Assembly (NCBI GenBank): GCA_946403755.1
Contig: CAMJBC010000004.1
Coordinates: 1 to 44,156, forward strand
DNA from: an uncultured Mycoplasmatota bacterium
Lineage (GTDB): Bacteria > Bacillota_I > Bacilli_A > RF39 > UBA660
Length of the DNA stretch: 44,156 nucleotides
Direction of reading: 5' to 3'
Shown in pieces: positions 1 to 8,897 of this stretch; the first letter of the stretch is position 1; each line of letters starts with the position of its first letter. The position numbers and the translations under genes are program-made. The notes below the pieces were generated by a model that saw only the letters and a list, made by a program, of their open reading frames with translations, was not told the DNA's origin and made no database searches.

Positions 1-23
1 AAAAGACTAGATTTCTCTAGTCT
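1..23 (-). terminator. intrinsic terminator of ppdK
   Basis: Inverted repeat AGACTAG...CTAGTCT followed on the minus strand by a T run, just past the ppdK stop codon. Confidence 0.75.
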
Positions 24-28
24 CAATA

Positions 29-2647
29 TTACTTATTATTGATTGCAGCTTGTGCAGCAGCTAATCTAGCAATTGGTACTCTAAATGGACTACATGATAC
101 ATAAGTAAGTCCTGTTCTATGACAGAAGTCAACACTTGATGGATCTCCACCATGTTCACCACAAATACCTAATTTAATATCAGGTCTTACGCTCTTACCT
201 TTTTCAACAGCCATCTTAATTAATTGTCCAACACCTTCTTGATCTACTCTAGCAAATGGATCACTTTCGAAGATTTGTTTAGAATAGTAATCATTTAAGA
301 ATTTACCAGCATCATCTCTTGAGAATCCATAAGTCATTTGAGTTAAATCATTAGTACCGAATGAGAAGAATTCAGCTTCTTCAGCAATTTTATCAGCTGT
401 AAGTGCTGCTCTTGGTATTTCAATCATAGTACCAATCTTATAATCTAATTTATAATCATTTTCTTTAAATACTTCATTTATTGTTTCTACAACAATATTT
501 TTAACGAATTTAAATTCATTGATATCACATGTTAATGGAATCATAATTTCTGGAACTACTTTTAATCCTGTCTTATCAACATTAATAGCAGCTTCCATAA
601 CAGCTCTTGTTTGCATTTTAGCAATTTCTGGATAAGTTACAGCAAGTCTACAACCTCTGTGTCCCATCATTGGGTTGAATTCTTTTAATGTTTCAATCTT
701 ATCTTTTAATTCCTTGAATGTCATTCCTAATTCTTTAGCAAGAGGTTTAATCTCTTCATCAGTATGAGGAACAAATTCATGTAGAGGTGGGTCTAAGAAA
801 CGAATTGTAACTGGGAATCCTTTCATAGCCTTATAAAGTTCTTCAAAATCTCCTCTTTGCATTGGTAATAATTTTGCAAGAGCTTTTTCTCTTTGTTCTA
901 CTGTATCAGAAACAATCATTTGACGAATAGCAAAGATTCTTTCTTCTTCAAAGAACATATGTTCTGTTCTACAAAGTCCAATTCCTTCTGCTCCAAATTT
1001 CATAGCTTGGATAGCATCTCTTGGAGTATCAGCGTTAGTTCTAACTCCTAATGTACGAGTTTCATCAGCCCAAGACATAAATGTTTCAAAGTCTCCACTG
1101 ATTTCTGGTTCAACAGTCTTAATTTTTTCACCATATACATGTCCTGTAGAACCATCTATTGAGATATAATCTCCTTCTTTAAATACTTTACCATCTTTAG
1201 TTGTTAAAGTTTTCTTTTCCTCACTTACTGTTAGTTCACCACATCCAGAAACACAACATCTACCCATACCACGAGCAACAACTGCAGCATGAGATGTCAT
1301 ACCACCACGTACTGTTAGTACACCTTTTGCAAGGTTCATACCTTCAATATCTTCTGGTGATGTTTCAAGTCTTACTAGAATTACATCTTCTTTTTTCTTA
1401 GCAGCTGCTGTTGCTTCTTCAGCAGTAAAGTAAATCTTACCACATCCAGCACCAGGGCTAGCAGCTAAACCAGTAGCAATTGGTTTTGCTTTTTTAAGTG
1501 CATCTGCATCAAAATTAGGGTGTAATAATTGATCTAATGATTTTGGTTCAACTTTAAGTAATGCTTCTTCTTTAGTAATTAAACCTTCATTAACCATATC
1601 TACAGCAATCTTAATTGCAGCAGCACCAGTTCTCTTACCATTACGAGTTTGTAACATAAATAATTTACCATTTTCAATAGTAAATTCCATATCTTGCATA
1701 TCTTTATAATGGCTTTCTAAAATTTCACAAGTTTTTACGAAATCTTTATAAGCTTCTGGAGCTATTTCTTTAAGAGTATCAATTGAATTTGGAGTTCTAA
1801 CTCCAGCAACAACATCTTCTCCTTGAGCATTCATTAAGAATTCTCCATATAGTTTCTTTTCTCCAGTAGCTGGGTTTCTTGTGAAAGCAACACCTGTTCC
1901 ACAATCATCTCCCTTATTACCATAAACCATTTCTTGAACATTAACAGCTGTTCCCCAACTAGATGGAATATCATTCATTCTTCTATAGTATATTGCTCTA
2001 TCATTATTCCAACTTCTAAATACTGCAGTTACAGCTTCGATTAATTGTTCTTTTGGATCTTGTGGGAATTCTACTCCAGATAATTCTTTATATATATCTT
2101 TGAATTTGAATGCTATTGTCTTCATATCATCTGCAGACATATCAATATCAAATTCATATCCATGATCATCTTTATATTTGTCTAGAACTCTTTCAAATGA
2201 ATTTTTAGAATATCCTTTAACAACATCAGCAAACATCATAATGAATCTTCTATATGAATCATATACAAATCTTTCATTCTTAGTTGCTTCTGCAAAAGAT
2301 ACACATACTTCATCATTTAAACCTAAGTTTAAAACTGTATCCATCATACCAGGCATACTAGCTCTAGCACCACTTCTAACTGAAACTAATAATGGATTCT
2401 TAGCATCTCCCATTTTCTTTCCAGTAATTTTTTCTAATTCTTCTAGTTTACTATAGATTTCTTCTATAATATCTTCACTGATTTTTTGTCCAGCATCATA
2501 GTATGCGGTACAAGCTTCAGTAGTTACTGTAAATCCTCTAGGAACTGGTAAACCAATATTAGTCATTTCAGCTAAATTAGCACCTTTACCACCAAGAAGA
2601 TTTCTCATGTCTTTGTTTCCTTCACTAAACATGTAAACATATTTCAT
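29..2647 (-). CDS. ppdK: pyruvate, phosphate dikinase
   Basis: Cytosolic enzyme that interconverts pyruvate + ATP + Pi with phosphoenolpyruvate + AMP + PPi. The 872-residue length is normal for the family. The N-terminal nucleotide-binding domain begins with GGKGANLAEM near residue 20 and contains the arginine-rich VSVRSGARASMPGM segment. The swivelling phosphohistidine domain has GGMTSHAAVVARG, whose His is the phosphorylated residue. The C-terminal TIM barrel has GICGEHGGDP with the catalytic Cys. The start is supported by AAGGAG about 10 nt upstream. It is the last gene of its unit and is closed by a hairpin. In anaerobic gut Bacillota this enzyme often works glycolytically in the pyruvate direction; eno elsewhere in the window supplies its substrate. 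Identification is firm; physiological direction is inference. Confidence 0.97.
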   Translation of the reverse strand: MKYVYMFSEGNKDMRNLLGGKGANLAEMTNIGLPVPRGFTVTTEACTAYYDAGQKISEDIIEEIYSKLEELEKITGKKMGDAKNPLLVSVRSGARASMPGMMDTVLNLGLNDEVCVSFAEATKNERFVYDSYRRFIMMFADVVKGYSKNSFERVLDKYKDDHGYEFDIDMSADDMKTIAFKFKDIYKELSGVEFPQDPKEQLIEAVTAVFRSWNNDRAIYYRRMNDIPSSWGTAVNVQEMVYGNKGDDCGTGVAFTRNPATGEKKLYGEFLMNAQGEDVVAGVRTPNSIDTLKEIAPEAYKDFVKTCEILESHYKDMQDMEFTIENGKLFMLQTRNGKRTGAAAIKIAVDMVNEGLITKEEALLKVEPKSLDQLLHPNFDADALKKAKPIATGLAASPGAGCGKIYFTAEEATAAAKKKEDVILVRLETSPEDIEGMNLAKGVLTVRGGMTSHAAVVARGMGRCCVSGCGELTVSEEKKTLTTKDGKVFKEGDYISIDGSTGHVYGEKIKTVEPEISGDFETFMSWADETRTLGVRTNADTPRDAIQAMKFGAEGIGLCRTEHMFFEEERIFAIRQMIVSDTVEQREKALAKLLPMQRGDFEELYKAMKGFPVTIRFLDPPLHEFVPHTDEEIKPLAKELGMTFKELKDKIETLKEFNPMMGHRGCRLAVTYPEIAKMQTRAVMEAAINVDKTGLKVVPEIMIPLTCDINEFKFVKNIVVETINEVFKENDYKLDYKIGTMIEIPRAALTADKIAEEAEFFSFGTNDLTQMTYGFSRDDAGKFLNDYYSKQIFESDPFARVDQEGVGQLIKMAVEKGKSVRPDIKLGICGEHGGDPSSVDFCHRTGLTYVSCSPFRVPIARLAAAQAAINNK

Positions 2648-2743
2648 AGTGTTTATTCTCCTTCCATAACATCAACGTAATTATTATAACATAAGAGGTT
2701 TTCTAGTGATAGCATTATTTTTAATATTTAACATTTTTTCAAT

Positions 2744-2770
2744 AAAAAAAGTGAAATTATTCACCTTTTT
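2744..2770 (-). terminator. intrinsic terminator of the xer-tdk unit
   Basis: A GTGAA/TTCAC stem extended by A/T flanks, with a T tract on the minus strand, directly after the tdk stop codon. Confidence 0.65.
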
Positions 2771-3358
2771 CTATTCCTCTTTAATACCAAGTACTTTTTC
2801 TAAATAGCATTTACCACATAGACTTTGATATTTAACTTCATTTTCTCCGTCAATAGCAATTTGATCTCCTTCAAAAGTATATTTACCATCTACTATTCTT
2901 GCATTGAATCTAGCTTTTTGTCCACAAGTACATATTGTATATAATTCTTGCATTTCATCAGCAAGTTCAAATAGTCTTAAACTACCAGGGAAACTAACTG
3001 TTCTAAAATCAGCTTTTAATCCATAACAAATAACTGGTATATCTTTAGTTTTAGTAAAAGTAAATAATTCATCTACTTGATCTCTTGTTAAAAATTGAGC
3101 TTCATCTACAAAAATACAAGATATATCTTTATCTATTTTATTTAAATATTTAGATAATAATTCATCAGATTTAATAACATGATTAGCTTTTCTTTTAAGG
3201 CCTATTCTAGTTACTATTTTATCATCACCTTTAGTATCTATTCCTGGTTTTAAAATTAATATTTTCATTCCATTTTCTTCATAATTATGAGCTGCTTGTA
3301 ATAATAATGCTGTTTTACCTGAATTCATAGCTCCATATTTGTAATATAATTTACTCAT
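2771..3358 (-). CDS. tdk: thymidine kinase (type II)
   Basis: Phosphorylates thymidine to dTMP in the salvage pathway. The 195-residue length fits bacterial type II enzymes. Visible motifs are the P-loop GAMNSGKT (residues 9-16), the Mg-binding FVDEAQFL segment, and a C-terminal zinc-binding domain with CTCG and CGKC cysteine pairs. The start is preceded by AAGGAGGG. The first codons overlap the last 8 nt of the upstream recombinase gene, so the two are probably translationally coupled. With the thyX-like gene and tmk near 35 kb, the cell appears to have both salvage and de novo routes to dTMP. Confidence 0.95.
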   Translation of the reverse strand: MSKLYYKYGAMNSGKTALLLQAAHNYEENGMKILILKPGIDTKGDDKIVTRIGLKRKANHVIKSDELLSKYLNKIDKDISCIFVDEAQFLTRDQVDELFTFTKTKDIPVICYGLKADFRTVSFPGSLRLFELADEMQELYTICTCGQKARFNARIVDGKYTFEGDQIAIDGENEVKYQSLCGKCYLEKVLGIKEE

Positions 3359-4244
3359 CTTTATCCCTCCTTGGATGACAACTATAATAAACCTCTTTTA
3401 ATCTTTCATTTGTAACATGTGTGTATACTTCTGTAGTTCTAAGACTAGAATGTCCTAGTAACTCTTGTACTACTTTTATATCACAACCATTATTTAACAT
3501 ATCAGTTGCAAAAGTATGTCTAAGTACGTGAGGAGTAACATGTGTTTTAATTGATAACTTTGACATAATATTATCAATAATATATCTAACACCTCTATCA
3601 GTTATCTTACCACCTTTTGAATTAGTAAACAAATAATTATCTTTGTTTCTATCATGTGTATTCATATATTCATCTAAAACTTCACTAGCATAATCTCCAT
3701 AATAAACTATTCTTTGTTTATTACCTTTACCAGTAATAATTATTCTTTTATTATCAAAATCAATATCTTCATATTTTATATTTACAAGTTCACTAATTCT
3801 AACTCCAGTAGCATATAACATTTCTATAATTAATCTATCTCTTGATCCATCTTTATCTTTATATGATTCATTTATTATTTCTAATAAATCATTATAATAA
3901 ACAAATTTTGGTAATTTCTTTTCCATTTTAGGATAAGCTATTCTAACCATAGGATAATCTTTTTTATCCATATAGTTATTATTATATAAAAACTTATAAA
4001 ATGTTTTAAAAGTACTTATTTTTCTTCTAATAGAACTAATATTTTCTTTCTTTAAGTTTAGATATTCTAAATAATCTCTAATATCTTCTTCTACTACTTT
4101 ATCTAAATCTTTTTTTACAAACAAAGAAAAGTAATACAAATCTTCCATATAAGAAATTAATGTATTATTAGAATAATTCTTTTTAATAATAAAATCTTCA
4201 AATTCTTTTATTATTTTAATTTTCCTAAATTCATCTTTTTCCAT
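3351..4244 (-). CDS. tyrosine recombinase, XerC/XerD-like
   Basis: Site-specific tyrosine recombinase of 297 residues, the usual Xer size. The N-terminal SAM-like DNA-binding domain covers about residues 10-95. The catalytic domain has the R-H-R-H-Y set: Arg149 in GVRISEL, His239 and Arg242 in HVLRHTFA, His265 in LLGHSS and Tyr274 in VYTHV. The likely role is resolution of chromosome dimers at dif; XerC and XerD cannot be told apart by eye, and no dif site was recognised. The ATG lies only 6 nt from a TATAAT box and no Shine-Dalgarno sequence precedes it, so a leaderless mRNA is predicted. There is no phage or integron context, which favours the housekeeping role. Confidence 0.88.
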   Translation of the reverse strand: MEKDEFRKIKIIKEFEDFIIKKNYSNNTLISYMEDLYYFSLFVKKDLDKVVEEDIRDYLEYLNLKKENISSIRRKISTFKTFYKFLYNNNYMDKKDYPMVRIAYPKMEKKLPKFVYYNDLLEIINESYKDKDGSRDRLIIEMLYATGVRISELVNIKYEDIDFDNKRIIITGKGNKQRIVYYGDYASEVLDEYMNTHDRNKDNYLFTNSKGGKITDRGVRYIIDNIMSKLSIKTHVTPHVLRHTFATDMLNNGCDIKVVQELLGHSSLRTTEVYTHVTNERLKEVYYSCHPRRDKDE

Positions 4245-4250
4245 AATTAA

Positions 4251-4259
4251 ATTATATCA
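4251..4259 (-). promoter_or_regulatory. extended -10 promoter of xer, leaderless
   Basis: Minus-strand TGATATAAT (TATAAT at 4256-4251) ends 6 nt before the xer ATG. The normal start-point distance would place transcription initiation at or within the start codon. No good -35 is seen, which is consistent with an extended -10 element. Confidence 0.55.
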
Positions 4260-4267
4260 TATCAAAT

Positions 4268-4295
4268 AAAAAGATTGTAATTAAATACAATCTTT
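4268..4295 (-). terminator. intrinsic terminator after the unknown pair
   Basis: AAAGATTGTA...TACAATCTTT inverted repeat with T tract on the minus strand, touching the stop codon of the gene at 4295. It separates this pair from xer. Confidence 0.75.
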
Positions 4296-4957
4296 TATGC
4301 AACTCTTGATCTTTCTGCTCTGTCAAAAGCTTCATTTATAGCTTTTGTTTCTAAAGCTACTCTTTTATTAAAACTCTTAACATGATTTAAAGCTACATTA
4401 TATACAACTTCTGTATAATTTGGCATTGTCGCTATAAAATCTAGGTTTAATCCATCAATATCAAATTCAATTGGGCTTTCTGCTAAAGCATTATCTGCAT
4501 TAATACCTATTGTTCTTCTTTTAACTGATTCAAACAATTTAGTCATTGCTATTGCCATAATATGTGCTTTATCTTCCATACCATAATTTCTAATAACTTC
4601 CATATTTAAACCAACACTTGAAATAACTGCGTTTTTATAACGTTCTTTTTTTAAATCTGATAATTCTTCAACTGGTCCATCTGTACAATAACCATTCTCT
4701 TTATTACTAATTGAAACTTCAAAACCTTTACCTAAAGCTGTGACTACTTCAATAATTGCTTTTTTAATTATTGCTTCTAAATCTTTAGAAGTGTAATCAG
4801 TTCCTGATATTTCTGGTCTTGCAGATCTATCATATAATGCTTCTAATGAATCAAGTTCCTTTCCTTCATCATTTACATAACCAACATATATACGTGGTAC
4901 TGCTCCTATATCTGGTCCTAAATACCTATAGTGAAAATTAATTCTTATTTTTTTCAT
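4295..4957 (-). CDS. hypothetical protein, 220 aa
   Basis: No family recognised. The start is set at 4957 because AAGGAGG lies 6 nt upstream; an earlier ATG at 4978 would overlap the preceding gene and lacks such a site. The protein begins MKKIRINFHY, has no signal peptide or membrane segment, and looks like a soluble mixed alpha/beta protein. The middle contains helical stretches (IIKKAIIEVVTALGKG) and the C-terminal third is charged and helical. Its ribosome site overlaps the stop codon of the 303-residue protein upstream, so the two are co-translated and probably act together. A terminator closes the pair. No function is assigned. Confidence 0.8.
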   Translation of the reverse strand: MKKIRINFHYRYLGPDIGAVPRIYVGYVNDEGKELDSLEALYDRSARPEISGTDYTSKDLEAIIKKAIIEVVTALGKGFEVSISNKENGYCTDGPVEELSDLKKERYKNAVISSVGLNMEVIRNYGMEDKAHIMAIAMTKLFESVKRRTIGINADNALAESPIEFDIDGLNLDFIATMPNYTEVVYNVALNHVKSFNKRVALETKAINEAFDRAERSRVA

Positions 4958-4967
4958 TTTTTCCTCC

Positions 4968-5879
4968 TTATGCAACACTCATTTTTTGTTCATCTTCCAT
5001 ATCATGATCCATAGGTACTCTAGATATAAAATCATATAATGTACTAGGTAATTCTTCTAAAGAAGTTTCAATTGCTCCTGTAGCACCTACACTATTTTTA
5101 TCAACTGGATTAAATAAACCTGGTAATTCATTAACCATTCTTACATTACATATTTTAGGAATAAAGTATTCCATTCTAGCACCTTTAGCATTCAATGTTA
5201 TTTCAATAGTTAAAGCATGACCTCTATCTCTAACCATCATTAACATTTTTTTATCATTAACTGCTACCATATCAGTCCATCCAACATCTAGGTCACTTGG
5301 AAATTGTTCTAAAAGGTTTTTAAACACTGGTGAATCAACACCTCTTAATGTAATTGGATACTCATATTCATTTTTCTTTTCTCCAATTGCAGGAATTGAT
5401 TCTAGCAACCTATTATTATTAACAATATATGAATGCATAAAATGCATTAATTCGTTTACTGAAACAGCTTCTTCCACTAAACCTGGTCCATAAAAAGTAT
5501 AACCTACTAAACTACCATGAACAGCATTTAAAAATGGTAATCTCATTGTGCTTAAATTATTTTCATAAAATGTTCTTATACGATTCAAATCATTACCAAC
5601 TTTAGCCATAGAGAATTCATTTTTAACCTGTTTTTCTAAAGCTACAGTCTTACTGTATATAGCAGATTTTTCGCCAAATGTTTCAGCAGCAACCTTACGT
5701 AAATCAGCAAACATATCATCTATTGTTATACCTAATTTATGTATATATTCTTGAATGTCATAATCATCCATTCTTCCATCATTAAATGGTGGGGCTGCTC
5801 TATGAAGTGTATTTTTAATTCTTAAATCTACATCAAAAAAACGTTGAAATTTTTCTAAATTATTATTTGTATTATCCAT
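4968..5879 (-). CDS. hypothetical protein, 303 aa
   Basis: No family recognised. The start at 5879 is preferred because AGGTGAT, a ribosome site used repeatedly in this genome, stands just upstream; an in-frame ATG 18 nt earlier lies before that site. The N-terminal half is helical (about residues 10-160, with charged heptad-like stretches), and the C-terminal half (about 170-290) is richer in beta-type residues and has the conserved-looking segment VRDRGHALTIEITLNAKG. No signal peptide or membrane segment is seen. It is the first gene of a two-gene unit with the 220-residue unknown. A shared cytosolic role is inferred only from the coupling. Confidence 0.8.
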   Translation of the reverse strand: MDNTNNNLEKFQRFFDVDLRIKNTLHRAAPPFNDGRMDDYDIQEYIHKLGITIDDMFADLRKVAAETFGEKSAIYSKTVALEKQVKNEFSMAKVGNDLNRIRTFYENNLSTMRLPFLNAVHGSLVGYTFYGPGLVEEAVSVNELMHFMHSYIVNNNRLLESIPAIGEKKNEYEYPITLRGVDSPVFKNLLEQFPSDLDVGWTDMVAVNDKKMLMMVRDRGHALTIEITLNAKGARMEYFIPKICNVRMVNELPGLFNPVDKNSVGATGAIETSLEELPSTLYDFISRVPMDHDMEDEQKMSVA

Positions 5880-5967
5880 GATATCACCTACATTCATTAT
5901 ATCATATTTATTTTGTTTGTTTGTTAATTTGTCAATAATTATACATTATTTTCATTAATTAATATTT

Positions 5968-7293
5968 TTATTTTCTATTTCGAATAAGCTCTTTATATTT
6001 CTTCCCTTTTTCTTCAAAATTTTTAAAGTATTCATAACTAGCAGCAGCAGGAGACAGTAAGCAGATATGATTTTTTTTGGTCACTTGAAATGCAATATCC
6101 ACCGCTTCTTCTAAAGTTTCTGCTTTTCTAACTCGATTTTGATCTAAAAGAGGTGCTAATTTATATCCTGTTGTTGGCATACAGATAAAGTTTCCGATGG
6201 AAGACCCATTTAAAAATTGTACTAATTTTTGATAATCAATATTTCGGTCCATTCCACCAAAAATTAAAGTATCTACTTCTTTTAATGTCTTGCAAGCATT
6301 AATGGTTGCTTCAGGAATCGTCGCAATGACATCATTATAAAAATGAATGTCCTCATATTTTCCAACATATTCCATTCGATGTTCCAGTGGTTTAAAATTT
6401 TTAATTGTCTGTAGCGTTTTCTTTAAATCCAAATGATAAATGGAAGAAGTTAAAAGAGCAAATAAAATATTTTTTAAGTTATGATCCCCTTTTAACTCTG
6501 TCACGACTTCCTTTTTGTTTAATAGGAACTCATCTCCCAGATAAATATCTCCATGTTCATTTAAATAAATTGATGCTTTTTCTTTCAAACTGACGGTTTT
6601 CAAATTCCCTTTCATGGAATGGAAATCTTGTTTTTGTAAATATTCATTATCCGCATCATAAATTCCATAATCATAAGGGTCTTGATATCTTATAATATTC
6701 ATCTTGGAATGATGATAGTTTTCGATACTTCCAGCATGGTCTAAGTGATCTAAAAATAAATTTAAAACAATTCCTATATGAGGAGAATAATGAACGGTTT
6801 CAAGTTGAAGAGCAGACATTTCCACTACGATAAGCGCACCTTCATATTCCTCAATCTGATCAAAGACAGGAATTCCAATATTCCCTGCCAAAAATACCTT
6901 CTGCATTTGATCTTTAAAGATGTTGTAAATTAAAGTAGTCGTTGTACTTTTTCCCTTGGTCCCGGTAATACCAATCATATTTTTTCGATTCACTTCTAAT
7001 AATAATTCCATTTGAGAAGTGATTTTTTCTTTTGTCGTATCTTTAAAATGATAAACTGGTACGCCGGGTGTTTTAATGATCAGATCAAAATCTTTTAAAT
7101 CCGCTTCCCCATGATATGGCATATAGATTGCAAAAGGGTCTGATAATTCAATTTCTTTTGCATCTAGGATTGTTAATGGGAACTTTGGATCCTGTTTCCT
7201 AATAAATTGGTAAGTAGATTTCCCTTCTCTTCCAAATCCTAAAATTGCAACATTTTTATATGTTTTTAATTTCTCCATAATCTCATTTTGCAT
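5968..7293 (-). CDS. MurD-type ligase, probably UDP-MurNAc-L-Ala L-glutamate ligase (MurD2-like)
   Basis: Mur-ligase family, 441 residues. The N-terminal Rossmann-like UDP-binding domain has ILGFGREGKS near 17-25; the central ATPase domain has the P-loop GTKGKST at 111-117 and LDHLDHAGSIENY; the C-terminal ligand-binding domain contains FGGMDRNIDY. Standard MurD adds D-Glu to UDP-MurNAc-L-Ala. Here the gene overlaps by 11 nt the end of a MurL-like epimerase gene, which in Xanthomonas pairs with a MurD2 that adds L-Glu instead. L-Glu specificity is therefore inferred from context and not from a residue I can point to. GAGGCG stands 9 nt before the chosen ATG. CGA arginine codons and a less AT-rich composition set the pair apart from its neighbours. 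Confidence 0.82.
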   Translation of the reverse strand: MQNEIMEKLKTYKNVAILGFGREGKSTYQFIRKQDPKFPLTILDAKEIELSDPFAIYMPYHGEADLKDFDLIIKTPGVPVYHFKDTTKEKITSQMELLLEVNRKNMIGITGTKGKSTTTTLIYNIFKDQMQKVFLAGNIGIPVFDQIEEYEGALIVVEMSALQLETVHYSPHIGIVLNLFLDHLDHAGSIENYHHSKMNIIRYQDPYDYGIYDADNEYLQKQDFHSMKGNLKTVSLKEKASIYLNEHGDIYLGDEFLLNKKEVVTELKGDHNLKNILFALLTSSIYHLDLKKTLQTIKNFKPLEHRMEYVGKYEDIHFYNDVIATIPEATINACKTLKEVDTLIFGGMDRNIDYQKLVQFLNGSSIGNFICMPTTGYKLAPLLDQNRVRKAETLEEAVDIAFQVTKKNHICLLSPAAASYEYFKNFEEKGKKYKELIRNRK

Positions 7294-8608
7294 TTCGAAT
7301 CGCCTCTTTTATAATTTCTAGGTATTCTTCTATCACATGATTCTCATAATATAGTTTTGTAAGATCGAGGTTAATTTCTTCATAATAGTTATTTTTATAT
7401 AATGTTGCAAGATAAGAAGAGTCTTTCTTGATAATTCGATTCATTGCATATTTTACTTCTTCCACCGTGCCGATGCATTCAAATGGTTTGGTATCTCCTT
7501 TTCCAATGAGCTCTAAAAAAATTGGTTCCAATTCTTTTTTGTTCAACATATTTTCTCCAAAAATATGAATAACCTCATCTTCACTCATAAATGCTTCCAT
7601 AATGATATATACAAATAAGCATTTTGCACAATTGCAACACCACTTCCATGGAGTCTCTTTCGAACCTACATTACAACTTCGAAAGATTTTATGATATTTT
7701 TTATAGTGAGAAAATAAATAAGCAATTTGAATTTCTTTGATTGGTCTTAATAAACTAAAATAGTGAATATCAATTTGAAAATATTTTTTTGTATAAGAAT
7801 AAAAGTCTTTTTCAAACTCAAATGTTTTGGAATATTGATGATTAATATTCGTTCCAATCACAGTCGCTTCATTCGCACTTCCTTCATTCGATAACACAAT
7901 ATATTTTCGATTTGTTAGATAAGCAACCAAATAAGAAGTAAATGCGACAATCGCACTAAAAGGAGTGTGTCCATTTAAAAATCCTTGTTTATTTAATTCA
8001 ATTAAATTTTTATCAATGGTTCTTTTTACAGTATAAAAATCTTTTCCTTTTACACAATCAAGATGAACTTGTTTTGGATTAATGATAAAACATTTATTAT
8101 CATAATCTTTCAAAAGTTCTAATGTAACAATAGAGTCTTTTCCACCACCTATGGGAATCAAATTTCCGTGACCCAGATAAGAAATAGAACCAAGTTCTAT
8201 TTTTTCTCCCTTCACTTCAAATTCAAATAATTCTTCTTCCCTTACTTTGATATTGTTTACGTAGAAAAACTCTCCTAACCCATTAAAAAACAATTTTTTA
8301 AACCAAGCTTGTTCTTCTTCATCAATAAATCCGGCTTCAATGACCACTTTTTTGGGGCAAACGCATTTATAATAACTAATTAATTCAATGAGTCCTAACC
8401 TGAAAATAATGGAATTTAACAAATTTTCATTGATAGAATCATTCGTAATATCTTTTTTTGGAATAGAAATTGTAGGCTCAAACGTTATTAGATTTGGTAT
8501 TTCAAATTGATATTTAATTTGCATGACCTCTTCATCATAAGAAATTTGATAGTTTCGATAGATAATCTCTGAATATTGTTTCCTTAGTAAATTAAATTTT
8601 TCAAACAT
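7283..8608 (-). CDS. murL: MurL-like UDP-MurNAc-L-Ala-L-Glu epimerase
   Basis: Predicted 441-residue cytosolic enzyme that uses ATP (giving AMP + PPi) to invert the terminal L-Glu of UDP-MurNAc-L-Ala-L-Glu to D-Glu. Evidence is the PP-loop-type motif GGGKDS at 154-159, a Cys cluster CCNCAKC at 324-330 preceded by Cys312, the size, and direct overlap with a MurD-type ligase, as in the known MurD2-MurL pair. The start at 8608 is chosen because GGTGAT and an extended -10 box (TGGTATAAT) lie directly upstream; an upstream ATG at 8653 would precede that box. Arginine is often CGA here, unlike the AGA-dominated neighbours, which suggests transfer. An alternative is another PP-loop enzyme, but the neighbour makes MurL most likely. 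Confidence 0.8.
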   Translation of the reverse strand: MFEKFNLLRKQYSEIIYRNYQISYDEEVMQIKYQFEIPNLITFEPTISIPKKDITNDSINENLLNSIIFRLGLIELISYYKCVCPKKVVIEAGFIDEEEQAWFKKLFFNGLGEFFYVNNIKVREEELFEFEVKGEKIELGSISYLGHGNLIPIGGGKDSIVTLELLKDYDNKCFIINPKQVHLDCVKGKDFYTVKRTIDKNLIELNKQGFLNGHTPFSAIVAFTSYLVAYLTNRKYIVLSNEGSANEATVIGTNINHQYSKTFEFEKDFYSYTKKYFQIDIHYFSLLRPIKEIQIAYLFSHYKKYHKIFRSCNVGSKETPWKWCCNCAKCLFVYIIMEAFMSEDEVIHIFGENMLNKKELEPIFLELIGKGDTKPFECIGTVEEVKYAMNRIIKKDSSYLATLYKNNYYEEINLDLTKLYYENHVIEEYLEIIKEAIRNAK

Positions 8609-8633
8609 ACTATCACCATCATCATTATACCAT

Positions 8634-8642
8634 GTAGAGCAA
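8634..8642 (-). promoter_or_regulatory. extended -10 promoter of murL
   Basis: Minus-strand TGGTATAAT lies 25 nt upstream of the chosen murL ATG, with GGTGAT between. The -35 is poor. Confidence 0.5.
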
Positions 8643-8805
8643 AAATTTAACACCTATAGTTTTATCACGCATTCTATGGTGCGCATGTCCCAATTTTTAA
8701 TTGATTATTTTTTATTTGAAATGTTATACTACCATCAATGTCCGTACCTATTATTCTTTCCTACTGGTATTAAGTGGTTAATGCATATGTAACATCTCTC
8801 GTATA

Positions 8806-8833
8806 ATCATAATTACATTGTGGTGAATGTCAA
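8806..8833 (-). promoter_or_regulatory. second candidate promoter for murL-murD
   Basis: Minus-strand TTGACA (8833-8828), 16-nt spacer, TATGAT (8811-8806). It would give a leader of about 190 nt before murL. Confidence 0.4.
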
Positions 8834-8864
8834 AAAGCAAGTCGAATGAAATACATTTATTTGC

Positions 8865-8897
8865 AAAAAAAGACTTAAATTATCATTAAGTCTTTTT
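8865..8897 (-). terminator. intrinsic terminator of the duplicated-module gene
   Basis: AGACTTAA/TTAAGTCT stem followed on the minus strand by a long T run, just after the stop of the 8922-9374 gene. Confidence 0.75.

Noticed and set aside
1201-2456. Plus-strand open frames within ppdK
   Set aside because: They lie antisense to a clearly conserved gene, have low-complexity translations and no ribosome sites.
3351-5879. Prophage or integron around the tyrosine recombinase
   Set aside because: No phage genes, attachment sites or gene cassettes are seen, and the flanking genes are housekeeping or unknown.
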